Positions 9,911 through 20,253 of a stretch of DNA of 64,000 bases are shown here, piece after piece. Every line of letters begins with the position of its first letter. The stretch's first letter is position 1. Below the pieces are notes generated by a model. The model was not told the DNA's origin. It ran no database searches and was given only the letters and a program-made list of their open reading frames with translations. The stretch is taken from assembly GCA_046351595.1 (NCBI GenBank), contig JAXLYE010000003.1, forward strand, positions 62,001 to 126,000, read 5' to 3'. The DNA is from JAXLYE01 sp046351595. Its GTDB lineage: Bacteria > Myxococcota_A > Polyangia > Palsa-1104 > JAEUJZ01. Made by a program: the position numbers and the translations under genes.

Positions 9911-11016
9911 GACGCCTCCACCACGTGGCCCATGCTGGCCTCGCGCGGCACCTGCGCGCCCTGGCGCACGATGAGCAGGCAGTCGCCGCGATCGTGCCCG
10001 TGCGCGACCGGCCCGCGCCGCGGACCGAGCGCCGCGCGCGGCAGCTCCTGGAACGGCACGTCCGGCGTCACCGTCTGAAGGATCGCCAGCTCGGTGAGCA
10101 GCCGCGACAGGCCCGTGGTGCTCCACAGGACCGGCAGCGCCGGGCCGGTGCCGCGCGTACACAGCCGCACCGCGTAGCCGTGCTCGAGGTAGAAGGCGCC
10201 GAGCGAGGCGCCCCAGCTGACCACGCGCTCGAGCTGCTTCTGCGCCTCTTCGTCGTCCATAAGCTCGGCGGGCAGCGAGTTGTCGAGGAACAGCGTCACC
10301 TGGTGCACGGCCTCGACCTCGTGCTCGCGCACCATCAGCCGCTGCCGCCGCGCCGAGGACCGCCAGTGGATGTCGCGCGGATCGTCGCCGACGCGGTAGT
10401 CGCGCAGCGCGTGGAAGTCGCCGCGCCGCCCGAGCTTGCCCATCGACACGTCGCCCACCGCCGCGGTCAGCGCCTGCGGCCAGTGCTGCAGCGGCAACAG
10501 CGCCGGGAACACGATCAGCTCGGACACGTGCTCGACGTAGCGAGAGACGCGGAAGAGGGCGAAGGGGAACTTGGTCGAGATGCGGAACGCCGTGAACACG
10601 TAGCGGCCGCGCCGCGGCAGGCTGTGGCGGTACGACGTCTGCTGCGTGCGGCCCGAGGGGATCTTCAAAAAGTAGCAGCGCTTGTCGACCACCTGGTCAT
10701 CGCACAGGTCCTCGACCTCGACGGAGAAGCTGGGGAAGCGCTGCTTCTCGTTGCGCAGCACGATGCCCATCAGGAACGGGTGGCCGGAGTGCACGCGCGG
10801 CGGCGGCTGGCGGCGCGGCACCACCCCGCGCAGCGACACCTCGGCCATGAGCAGCGACGCCAGCACCAGCGACAAGAGCATCGCCAAGAGCAGGTAGAGC
10901 AGGTTGTTGCCTGTGTTCAGCGCGACCAGCGCGATGCACGACAGGACGATGCAGAACCACCAGCCGTCCCGCGTCAGCCGCACCCCGCGCGAGCGTGTCC
11001 AAAAGCGGAAGCTCAT
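9907..11016 (-). CDS. DUF58 family protein
   Basis: Membrane-anchored protein with a von Willebrand A-like C-terminal domain, the middle partner of MoxR-DUF58-transglutaminase operons; proposed roles in the family are envelope or complex assembly. Two N-terminal membrane segments (WFCIVLSCIALVALNTGNNLLYLLLAMLLSLVLASLLM lies at about residues 20-58). The diagnostic DUF58 motif DYRVGDDPRDIHWRSSARR is near residue 210, followed by LTLFLDNSLP, resembling the start of a VWA strand with its metal-site Asp. It starts 25 bp after the moxR stop and overlaps tgpA by 4 bp. Confidence 0.94.
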   Translation of the reverse strand: MSFRFWTRSRGVRLTRDGWWFCIVLSCIALVALNTGNNLLYLLLAMLLSLVLASLLMAEVSLRGVVPRRQPPPRVHSGHPFLMGIVLRNEKQRFPSFSVEVEDLCDDQVVDKRCYFLKIPSGRTQQTSYRHSLPRRGRYVFTAFRISTKFPFALFRVSRYVEHVSELIVFPALLPLQHWPQALTAAVGDVSMGKLGRRGDFHALRDYRVGDDPRDIHWRSSARRQRLMVREHEVEAVHQVTLFLDNSLPAELMDDEEAQKQLERVVSWGASLGAFYLEHGYAVRLCTRGTGPALPVLWSTTGLSRLLTELAILQTVTPDVPFQELPRAALGPRRGPVAHGHDRGDCLLIVRQGAQVPREASMGHVVEAS

Positions 11017-11041
11017 GGCGCGAGATCCGCCGCGGTCATGG

Positions 11042-12061
<1,020 letters not shown>

Positions 12062-12100
12062 GCTCTGGCTCGGGGTCGGGGTCGCATGGATAGCAGCTTG

Positions 12101-12106
12101 AGTATA
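12101..12106 (-). promoter_or_regulatory. Candidate -10 box of the moxR operon
   Basis: On the minus strand the hexamer TATACT lies 39 bp before the moxR ATG; it is a 5/6 match to TATAAT in a GC-rich context. No convincing -35 is visible at 16-19 bp. Confidence 0.35.
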
Positions 12107-12325
12107 CCGCGACCGGTCCGTCGGCCTTCATAAAAACCGTGGGGGCAGGCGGCTTTGGGCCGGGCGACGTCACAGGGGCGGTAGCCGCCGCAGGCCGTCG
12201 ACGCCGAGAGCGAGAGCAGTCCACGACGGGCGCGGCCCGAGCGGCCGGCAAAGAGGAGGGAAAGGGAGCGAGACCGGAGAGCGCGGCGCGAAGACCGGAG
12301 GGATCGCCGGATCGCCGCCGCGGCG

Positions 12326-13309
12326 CTAGAAGCCGAGACCCATCGCGACGATTGCGGCGACCAGGCCGCCGGCCAGCGCCAGCGCCGCGTCGGTCAGCAC
12401 CGCGCCGCGCAGCTGCTGTCGCGCCTCGCCGAGCAGGTCGCCGACGACGAGCAGCGAGCCCGGCTTGAGCCGCATGGTCTCGCCGCCGCGGAAGACGCCG
12501 TCGGTCTGGTGCTCGACCTCGCCCTTGACCGAGGCGCGCAGGCCCTCGACCGCCATGCTGTCCGAGAGCCGCGCCGCGCGCCCCAGGCCGACCGAGAGGA
12601 CCTCGCCGTCCTCGACGAAGACCTTGACCCGGCGCTCGCCCGAGCGGATGGTGAGCGCGCCCTTGTCGGTCTGCTCCATGACGCCCTCGAAGGTGGCGCT
12701 GCCCTTGAGGCGGCGCAGGCGCTCGACGTTGCGCCAGGCCCCGACGGCGAGCGGCGCCATCGCCAGCAGCCCCAAAAGGAGCAGGCTGGGGTGCATCGGC
12801 GCCGACTCCTTGCGGTGGATCTTGCTGACGATGCGGTCCGGCTCGACCGAGGTCAGCGGCACAAGCTCACGCAGCACCGGCGGCCGGTTGTCCGGGCCCA
12901 GGCCGAGCACGCTCTGACCCGCCGCGGTGAGGCGCACCGGCTCGTGCCCGGGGCAGCTCGCCACCGCCTGCACCGTCTCGGGACCCTCCTCGAGCCAGAG
13001 CCGGCAGTCGAGCCACTCGGCGGGCAGCCCGGCCGAGGCGTAGCGCAGCACCTTGCCGTCGATGCGCGTGTCGACGACGACCAGGCGGCCGCGGCTGGCG
13101 ATCTGGGCGCGGTCGGCGCGGCCCGGATCGCGCGTCGGGCCCGCCTGCCACGGCAGCCCGCCCTGCAGCCACGCGAGCGTCGCCCGATCGCGGTGCTGCC
13201 CCCCGGTCAGCGTCGAGATGTACAGCTGCGGGGTGCGCATGTCATAGAGGCGGACCCCGAAGGCAAAGGCGAGCCACAAGAAGGCAAACCCAAGAGCCAG
13301 ACGGCGCAT
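12326..13309 (-). CDS. Membrane protein of unknown function
   Basis: Not recognised. The 327-residue product has an N-terminal membrane segment or signal (LALGFAFLWLAFAFGVRLY), a roughly 150-residue external domain with two Cys (DCRLW and ASCPGHEPV), a second membrane segment near residues 172-190 (PSLLLLGLLAMAPLAVGAW), a soluble beta-rich stretch (GVMEQTDKGALTIRSGERRVKVFVEDGEVL) and a final C-terminal membrane helix. The soluble part between the last two helices resembles the layout of E3-like/GIDE membrane proteins, but I see no RING cysteines. An AAGGAGG sequence 8 bp before the ATG supports the start. It is divergent from rlmM. Confidence 0.8.
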   Translation of the reverse strand: MRRLALGFAFLWLAFAFGVRLYDMRTPQLYISTLTGGQHRDRATLAWLQGGLPWQAGPTRDPGRADRAQIASRGRLVVVDTRIDGKVLRYASAGLPAEWLDCRLWLEEGPETVQAVASCPGHEPVRLTAAGQSVLGLGPDNRPPVLRELVPLTSVEPDRIVSKIHRKESAPMHPSLLLLGLLAMAPLAVGAWRNVERLRRLKGSATFEGVMEQTDKGALTIRSGERRVKVFVEDGEVLSVGLGRAARLSDSMAVEGLRASVKGEVEHQTDGVFRGGETMRLKPGSLLVVGDLLGEARQQLRGAVLTDAALALAGGLVAAIVAMGLGF

Positions 13310-13468
13310 CTACAAGACCTCCTTGGACATCACGAACGGGCTCCGGCGACAGCAGATGGACGTTGGCGTCTCCAGGTTCACACGCGGTGCGGGATCTGGC
13401 AGCTTGCGCCCTCCTGGCGTGCTAAAAGTCGCCCCGCTTCCCGACGATTTCTTTCCGGCAGCCTTGTC

Positions 13469-13474
13469 TACTAT
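13469..13474 (+). promoter_or_regulatory. Candidate -10 box of rlmM
   Basis: TACTAT lies 20 bp before the rlmM ATG in a locally less GC-rich patch (CTTGTCTACTATGCTGCC). No clear -35 element is seen. Confidence 0.3.
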
Positions 13475-13494
13475 GCTGCCGAACCACCCTGCTC

Positions 13495-15267
13495 ATGCAA
13501 CCGAAAGCCACAAGCCCTCGCCGGCAGCGCCAGATCGACACCGACCCCGAGTCGACCGCCAGCGCCGGCGCTCCTTCGCCCTCCTCCACCCCGTCCCCCA
13601 CCCCCTCTGCCAAGGGCGCCGCCAGGTCGTCCTCCAGCTCGCGCTCGCCGCGCCCGCTCCATAAGGTGTTCGGCGAGGAGCCCGCCCGGGTTCCCGGCAA
13701 GCCCCGGATCGCATCGCGGATCGCCGCCGGTGTCGCCGCCGGGGACGACTGGGACCCGGAGCTTGACCCGGGCGACGACGACACGAACCGGCACGCGCGC
13801 CAGGCCACCCACACCACGCCGCCGCGCGCCCTCCCGGCCGCTCCGGTTTCGCAGGCCCGCCCGGGCGAGTGGCTGTGGACCTGCCGCGTCGGCGCCGAGA
13901 ACGACGTCAGCGAGGAGCTCGCGCTGCACAAGGTCCCGTCGCGGACGCTGCAGCCGGGGCTGCTCGCCTCGCCGCGCCGGCCGACCGAGCGCCGCAACGG
14001 CAAGCCGGTCGATGTCGCGCTCACCTTCGCCCGCCAGGGCCTGCCCGTCGACGCCCTCGTCGCCGCCGAGCCGGGCGCCATCGCCGACGCCGTCACCCGG
14101 CAGGTCCGCCGCCCGGCCGCGCTGCACGTGTTCGCGCCGGACTCGGACGCCGGCAACCTGCTCTCCGGCCAGGCCGCGAGCCTGCAGCAGGCGCTGGTCG
14201 CCAGCCTGCGCGGCCGCGACGTCGAGCTCTGCGCCGACGGCCCGGCGGCGCTCGCGGCCGACGGCCAGCTGGTCCAGGTCTGCCTGCTCGATGCCGGCCA
14301 GGCCGCCGTCGGGGTGCTGCCGGCGCGCGCGGCCCAGAGCCTCTACCCGGGCGGTCGCCTGCGCGTCGGGGTGCGCGGCGCGGCCCCGGCCCGCTCGGCG
14401 CGCAAGCTCGCCGAGGCGCTCATCCTCATGGGCCACGGCCCCGAGCCGAGCGAGGTCTGCGTCGACCTGGGCGCCGCGCCCGGCGGCTGGAGCCAGGTCC
14501 TGCTCGAGCGGCGCTGCCACGTCGTCGCCGTCGACCCCGGCGCCCTCGCCCCGGCCATCGCCCGCCGCGTCGAGCACCTGCGCATGAACGCCTTCAGCTT
14601 CGCGCCCGACATCCCGGCCGACTGGGTGCTGTGCGACATGGCCTACCGTCCGCTCGAGGTCGCGGCGCTGCTGGCCAAGTGGGGGCGCCGCCACTGGGCC
14701 CGCTTCCTCGTCGCCAACTTCAAGCTGCCGATGAAGCGCCGCGTCGAGATGCTCGGCCGCCTGCGCGAGATCCTCGAGAGCGGCGGCTGGACCGACCTGC
14801 GCGCCCGCCAGCTCTACCACGACCGCGAGGAGATCACGGTCTGGGGCTGGCGCGGCTTCGGCACCGGCAGCCGCCCGATGCGGCGCCAGCCGGCGCAGGC
14901 CGCGGCCGAGCCCTACGGCGACCGCGCCTCCGGCGTCAGCGACGGCGCCGAGCGCGGCGGCTCGGGTCAGCGCGAGCGCCGCGGTGCCGGCAACCCGCCC
15001 GCCGGCCGCCGCCCGTCGCAGCGCCCGGCAGCACCGGGATCGCGTGCGCCGGCCCGGCCCGAGAGGTCCGAGAGGCCCGAGAAAACGGGCAAGCCGGGCA
15101 AGCCCGGGAGCGGCGGCCGTCCGGGGCGCTCAAAGCCGTCGGGTCGCTCAGGCCCTCCGGGTCGCTCAGGCCCTCCGGGGCGCTCAAAGCCGTCGGGTCG
15201 CTCAGGCCCTCCGGGTCGCTCGGGCTCCTCGGGACGTTCAAAGCCGTCGGGTCGCTCGCGCCGCTAG
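13495..15267 (+). CDS. rlmM: 23S rRNA 2'-O-ribose methyltransferase RlmM with a repetitive basic tail
   Basis: Predicted to methylate the ribose of C2498 (E. coli numbering) of 23S rRNA with S-adenosylmethionine. A THUMP-like N-terminal half is followed by an FtsJ/RrmJ fold with the SAM motif DLGAAPGGWSQVL (about residues 324-336), the catalytic-type residues in WVLCDMAYRP, ANFKLPMKRR and QLYHDREEITVWGW; these match RlmM closely. The enzyme is usually about 360 residues; here it is 590. The excess comprises about 110 N-terminal low-complexity residues and about 120 C-terminal residues ending in eight GRSxxx hexapeptides. Such Arg/Lys-rich tails may bind rRNA, by inference. The start could lie further in, since the first 120 residues are not conserved. 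larE-nudix follows 81 bp downstream. Confidence 0.93.
   Translation: MQPKATSPRRQRQIDTDPESTASAGAPSPSSTPSPTPSAKGAARSSSSSRSPRPLHKVFGEEPARVPGKPRIASRIAAGVAAGDDWDPELDPGDDDTNRHARQATHTTPPRALPAAPVSQARPGEWLWTCRVGAENDVSEELALHKVPSRTLQPGLLASPRRPTERRNGKPVDVALTFARQGLPVDALVAAEPGAIADAVTRQVRRPAALHVFAPDSDAGNLLSGQAASLQQALVASLRGRDVELCADGPAALAADGQLVQVCLLDAGQAAVGVLPARAAQSLYPGGRLRVGVRGAAPARSARKLAEALILMGHGPEPSEVCVDLGAAPGGWSQVLLERRCHVVAVDPGALAPAIARRVEHLRMNAFSFAPDIPADWVLCDMAYRPLEVAALLAKWGRRHWARFLVANFKLPMKRRVEMLGRLREILESGGWTDLRARQLYHDREEITVWGWRGFGTGSRPMRRQPAQAAAEPYGDRASGVSDGAERGGSGQRERRGAGNPPAGRRPSQRPAAPGSRAPARPERSERPEKTGKPGKPGSGGRPGRSKPSGRSGPPGRSGPPGRSKPSGRSGPPGRSGSSGRSKPSGRSRR
15124..15264 (+). repeat. 18-bp coding repeat in the rlmM tail
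   Basis: Eight consecutive 18-bp units, the last partial, encode GRSKPS, GRSGPP, GRSGPP, GRSKPS, GRSGPP, GRSGSS, GRSKPS and GRSRR. The units are nearly identical at DNA level (GGTCGCTCAGGCCCTCCG being the commonest), so copy number could vary between strains. Confidence 0.9.
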
Positions 15268-15348
15268 CGGCCCGGACCCTTTGGCGGCCTCGCGCGCGGC
15301 CTACACTTCGCCGCGTGCGCGCGGCCGTGCCTTCAGGTAGAAGGGGGC

Positions 15349-16728
15349 ATGGCCACGGTCCCCTCGCCTTCCCCTTCCCCTGGTGCCCCCGGCGCGCTCC
15401 CGGCCGCCGACCCGCTCGGCGCCAAGCTCGCCGCCCTGCGCGGCATCATCCGCGGCTACGGGCCGTCGCTGGTCGCGTTCTCCGGCGGCGTCGACTCGGC
15501 GCTCGTGCTGGCGGTGGCGACCGAGCAGCTCGGCACCGACGCGGTCGGCCTCACCGCCGTCTCCGAGACCATGGCCGAGCGCGAGATCGACGCGGCCGCG
15601 GCGTTCGCCCGCGCCCTGGGCGCCCGCTACGAGGTCGTGCGCTCGAACGAGCTCGCGCGCCCTGGCTTCGCCCAGAACCCCGTCGACCGCTGCTACCACT
15701 GCAAGGCCGAGCTGCTCGAGCTGTGCGAGCCGGCCGCCGCCCGCCTCGGCCTGCGCAGCATCCTGCTCGGCACCAACCTCGACGACCTGGGTGACCACCG
15801 CCCCGGCCTGGTCGCGGCCCGCGAGCGCGGCGCCCGGCAGCCGCTCGTCGAGGCCGGGCTGAGCAAGGCCGAGGTCCGCGAGGTGGCGCGTCGGCTCGGG
15901 CTGTCGGTCTGGGACAAGCCGCAGCTCGCCTGCCTGTCGTCGCGCTTCCCCTACGGCACGTCGATCTCGCCGGAGCGGCTGCGCACCGTCGATCGCTTCG
16001 AGGCGTCGCTGCACGACCTCGGCTTCCGGCAGCTGCGCGTGCGCTACCACGAGCTGCCGGTGCTGCCCGGCTCACCCCCCGGCACGCCGGCCCCGGCGCT
16101 GGCGCGCATCGAGCTCGAGCGCTCGGAGCTGCCGCGCGGCCTGAGCCAGGCCGCCGACGTCGTGCGCCTCGGCAAGCAGGCCGGCTTCTTATACGTGGCG
16201 CTCGATCTCGAGGGCTTCCGCTCGGGCTCGGGCAACGCCGCGCTCAAGCGCCTGCCGGTCGTGACCACGGACACGCCGACGCCCGCTGCGCAGCCGCACC
16301 CGGCGCCGGCCGCTTCTGCGCAGCCGCGCGCCGATCGCAAGCGCAAGCTGGTGGTGGCGGCGCTGGTCCAGCGCGACGACGGCGCCGTCCTGCTGTCGCA
16401 GCGCCGCGCCGACCAGGGCATGCCGCTGAAGTGGGAGCTGCCCGGCGGCAAGATCGAGCCCGGCGAGTCGCCCGAGGCGGCGCTGCGCCGCGAGATCGCC
16501 GAGGAGCTCGGCGTCGAGTCCGAGGTCGGCGCGATCTACGACGTCATCTCGCACGCCTACCCCGAGTTCGATCTGCTGATGCTGGTGTACCGCTGCACGC
16601 TGGCGGCGCCGCCCTTTCCACGCGAGGTCGCGGACGTGCGCTTCGTGCCGCCGCCGGCGCTGCTCGAGCTCGACGTGCTGCCGGCGGACGTCCCGCTGAT
16701 GCTGCGGCTGCAGCGCGAGGCCCGCTGA
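15349..16728 (+). CDS. larE: LarE-type sulfur transferase fused to a Nudix hydrolase
   Basis: Residues about 25-300 are LarE, an ATP pyrophosphatase that adenylates the pyridinium precursor of the nickel-pincer cofactor and donates sulfur from a cysteine. Visible are the PP-loop SGGVDS (45-50), NPVDRCYHCKAEL (110-122) and ACLSSRFPYGTSI (194-206); the Cys of ACLSSR (195) probably corresponds to the sulfur-donating Cys of characterised LarE. A Pro/Ala linker (about 308-328) leads to a complete Nudix domain (331-459) with a perfect Nudix box from Gly367 to Val389 (G-x5-E-x7-REIAEELGV). Both domains look full length and the frame is uninterrupted, so this is a true fusion. larB, larC and larA are not nearby. 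The start follows GTAGAAGGGGGC; a TACACT hexamer about 40 bp upstream is a possible -10. Confidence 0.93.
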   Translation: MATVPSPSPSPGAPGALPAADPLGAKLAALRGIIRGYGPSLVAFSGGVDSALVLAVATEQLGTDAVGLTAVSETMAEREIDAAAAFARALGARYEVVRSNELARPGFAQNPVDRCYHCKAELLELCEPAAARLGLRSILLGTNLDDLGDHRPGLVAARERGARQPLVEAGLSKAEVREVARRLGLSVWDKPQLACLSSRFPYGTSISPERLRTVDRFEASLHDLGFRQLRVRYHELPVLPGSPPGTPAPALARIELERSELPRGLSQAADVVRLGKQAGFLYVALDLEGFRSGSGNAALKRLPVVTTDTPTPAAQPHPAPAASAQPRADRKRKLVVAALVQRDDGAVLLSQRRADQGMPLKWELPGGKIEPGESPEAALRREIAEELGVESEVGAIYDVISHAYPEFDLLMLVYRCTLAAPPFPREVADVRFVPPPALLELDVLPADVPLMLRLQREAR

Positions 16729-16768
16729 GGCGCAGCTTCCGCGCTACCATACGCCCCAGTGGCGCCCG

Positions 16769-17908
16769 ATGGCGCCCAGGTCGCCGAGCCCGATGAGCCC
16801 GATGCATTCGCTGAGAGCGTCGATTTGGCTGCGCCTCGGCCTCGTGGCGGCGCTGGGCGGACCGGGCTGCGCGGCCGAGCACGTGATCGGCGCCGCCGGC
16901 CTGCTCGCGCCCGAGCCGCTGGCGGCCCTGCCGCTCGGCGCGCTGGCGACCGCGGACCTCGACGGGGACGGGCACCTCGATGTGGTCGGCAGCGACGGCA
17001 CCCGGCTGTGCGTGCTGCGCGGGCTGGGCGGCGGGACGCTGGCGCCGGCCGCGTGCCAGCCGCTCCCCGGTCCGGCCCCGACGGCCCTGGCCGCGCGCCC
17101 GCCCGGCCGCTCGGGCGCGACCGCGCACCCCGGCGGCGCGGTGCTCGTCGGGCAGGCGCTGACCCTGTGGTCCTGGCAGGGCGACCGGCTGGCGCCCGGG
17201 ACGAGCTTCGTGCTGCGCGGTCCGGGGCAGGCGGTGCTCAGCGCCGATCTCGACGGCGACGGGCTGTTCGATGTCGCGGTGGCCGAGGCCGCGGCCGACG
17301 GCGGTCACGTCGCGCTGTTCCGCGCCGCCGCCGGGGATGCGCTGGCCGCGCCGGTCCGCTACGACGTCGGCGACCCGCCGAGCGCCCTGCTCTACCAGGA
17401 TCTCGACGGCGACCGGGTCCCCGAGCTCTACACCACGAGCCGCGCCGCCCGCACCCTCGCGGCGATCGGCCCGTCGGCGCGCGGCGCCTTCGAGGGCTGC
17501 GACCGGCCGGTGCTCAGCGACCCGCGCGGGCTCGCCGCCACCGCCGGGCACCTGCTCGTCCTCGACGGCGACGAGCTGCTGGCGCTGCGGGTGCGGAGCG
17601 GGCCGCGGCTCGACTGCGGTGTCGACGCGGGCAGCCGCCTGGCGCTCGCCCCGTCGGCGCTGGCGCTGCTCGGCCTGGATCTCGACGGAGACGGCGACAA
17701 CGACGCGGTGGTGGTGCACGGCCGGCCTGCCGCGCTGAGCCTGTTCCGCAGCAGCGCCGACGCGCTGGTCGCGACCCCCGTGCGCAGCCTGCCCGCCGAG
17801 CCGCTCGCCGCCGTGCTCGGCGATCTCGACGGGGACGGCCGCACCGACGTGCTGCTCGCGACCCCCGACGGGCTGGTGGTGCTGCGCGCGGCGCCGACGG
17901 AGCCGTAG
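16769..17908 (+). CDS. FG-GAP/VCBS-repeat lipoprotein
   Basis: Predicted exported beta-propeller with calcium-binding loops. A signal peptide ends in LGGPGC, a lipobox, so it is probably a lipoprotein. At least five loops of the type DLDGDGxxD are seen: DLDGDGHLDVV, DLDGDGLFDVA, DLDGDRVPELY (degenerate), DLDGDGDNDAVV and DLDGDGRTDVLL, spaced about 45-110 residues apart, which are the cation-binding cores of FG-GAP/VCBS repeats. Function is probably binding or adhesion on the cell surface; no enzymatic motif is visible. The start is uncertain: an ATG at 16802 (MHSLRASIWLRLG) gives a more typical signal peptide than the ATG at 16769. TACCAT at 16745 is a possible -10. Confidence 0.85.
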   Translation: MAPRSPSPMSPMHSLRASIWLRLGLVAALGGPGCAAEHVIGAAGLLAPEPLAALPLGALATADLDGDGHLDVVGSDGTRLCVLRGLGGGTLAPAACQPLPGPAPTALAARPPGRSGATAHPGGAVLVGQALTLWSWQGDRLAPGTSFVLRGPGQAVLSADLDGDGLFDVAVAEAAADGGHVALFRAAAGDALAAPVRYDVGDPPSALLYQDLDGDRVPELYTTSRAARTLAAIGPSARGAFEGCDRPVLSDPRGLAATAGHLLVLDGDELLALRVRSGPRLDCGVDAGSRLALAPSALALLGLDLDGDGDNDAVVVHGRPAALSLFRSSADALVATPVRSLPAEPLAAVLGDLDGDGRTDVLLATPDGLVVLRAAPTEP

Positions 17909-18223
17909 CGCGCCGCAGGCGGCAGGCCCGAGAACAAACCGGAGGAGATGGGGAGGCGATCGCCCGAATCCGCCCGAATCCGGACGAGCTGGCCGATTCG
18001 CGCCCGATTCAGGCCGATTCGGGCCGCGGGCTCGTCTGAGCGGGCGCTCGGCGGGCGGCCGATCCTGCAGCGGGCGCTTGAAGCGGGCCTCCGCGCTGTG
18101 CTACGCCATGCCCGGTTGCGCGGGCCAATCGCCCGCTCCACCTCCTCAGTTCACACAATCTTCGACGGAAAACAACGATCCTGGCGCCTCCGCGCGGCGC
18201 CGGGCGAGACCAAGGTTTTTGAC
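17909..18223. other. 315-bp region upstream of mreB, no gene seen
   Basis: The open frame of mreB extends through this stretch but its translation here is not protein-like and MreB proteins begin at the ATG at 18224. The region holds a set of 10-bp repeats (17961-18020) and a TGCTACGCC sequence near 18095 resembling an extended -10. It is the likely promoter region of the elongasome operon. Confidence 0.6.
17961..18020. repeat. Short GAATC/GATTC repeats with about 10-bp period upstream of mreB
   Basis: CGCCCGAATC occurs twice in tandem (17961-17980), then CCGATTC at 17993, 18004 and 18014. GAATC and GATTC are reverse complements, so the set consists of two plus three oppositely oriented half-sites on nearly the same helical face. 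Confidence 0.5.
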
Positions 18224-19258
<1,035 letters not shown>

Positions 19259-19338
19259 CCGCGGCGGCTCGGCCCGCACCGTCGCCGGGCACGCGCCCTG
19301 GGGGCCTCAAGCCCCGCACACAGAAAGAGAGAGGATCC

Positions 19339-20253
19339 GTGTCTCTGCTGCGACGCGCCCGTCGGCTGCTGGTCGCGGCGGCGCTGCTGCTGTTGCTGGC
19401 GCTGGCGCTGCGCGCGAGTCTGCGCGCGCCCGAGCAGCTCTCGCCCGTGGATCGGATGGTGATCCGCGTGACGGCGCCGCTGCAGGGCGCGCTGGTCGGC
19501 CTGTTCCGCAAGATCAGCGACGGGGCCTCGCGCTACGCCGGGCTGGTGCGGGTCAAGGCCGACAACGAGCGGCTCGTAGAGGAGAACACGGCGCTGCGGG
19601 CGCAGCTGCAGGGCCTGCAGCCGCTGGCCGCGCGCGCCGAGCGCCTGGAGCGACTGCTCGAGCTGCGCAGCCAGGTGCTGGCGGACACCGTCGCCGCGCA
19701 GGTCGTGGGCATGGAGACCTCGCAGCAGTTCCGGGTGATGCGGCTGCGCATCGCGCCGGGCGGCTCGCGCCTGGGCGCCGCGGCGGGCGAGGTGCGCGCC
19801 GGCATGCCGGTGCTGGCCGTCGGCGGCGTCGTCGGCCGCATCGCGCGCACCGCGGGCCCGGTCGCCGACGTGCAGCTGGTGACGGATCCGAAGTCGTCGA
19901 TCGACGTGGTGCTGCCGCGCACCGGCAGCCGCGGCGTCTTGAAGGGCGCGTCCGACGACCGCCGCGCGCTCTGCCGCGTCGAGTACCTGGTCCAGAAGGA
20001 CACGGTGCAGCTCGGCGACGTGGTGCTGACCTCGGGCCTGGCGGGCCTGTTCCCGCGCGACATCCCCGTCGGCAAGGTGGTGCGGCTGCGCAAGACCGAC
20101 GCCAGCCTGTATCAGGAGGTCGAGGTCGAGCCCGCGGTCGACTTCGGCCGCCTGCATGAGGTGCTGGTCGTGCTGTCGCCGCCGCCGCCGCCGGATCCGG
20201 ACGCGGGCAAGCGCCCGGTCGAGGGCGCGCGCGGGCTCGGGGTGCCGCGGTGA
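19339..20253 (+). CDS. mreC: Rod-shape determining protein MreC
   Basis: Inner-membrane anchored periplasmic scaffold that activates PBP2/RodA. The 304-residue protein starts with a short basic segment and one membrane helix (LLVAAALLLLLALALRASL), then a coiled coil (about residues 65-110) and the MreC beta-barrel domain with VVGRIARTAGPVADVQLVTDPKSSIDV and TSGLAGLFPRDIPVGKV. The start is GTG at 19339 preceded by AGAGAGAGG. It ends by overlapping the GTG start of mreD. A Pro-rich, disordered C-terminal tail follows the barrel. Confidence 0.96.
   Translation: MSLLRRARRLLVAAALLLLLALALRASLRAPEQLSPVDRMVIRVTAPLQGALVGLFRKISDGASRYAGLVRVKADNERLVEENTALRAQLQGLQPLAARAERLERLLELRSQVLADTVAAQVVGMETSQQFRVMRLRIAPGGSRLGAAAGEVRAGMPVLAVGGVVGRIARTAGPVADVQLVTDPKSSIDVVLPRTGSRGVLKGASDDRRALCRVEYLVQKDTVQLGDVVLTSGLAGLFPRDIPVGKVVRLRKTDASLYQEVEVEPAVDFGRLHEVLVVLSPPPPPDPDAGKRPVEGARGLGVPR

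Noticed and set aside
15124..15264. Possible CRISPR-like array
   Set aside because: Units are directly adjacent 18-mers in frame with the rlmM coding sequence; there are no spacers.
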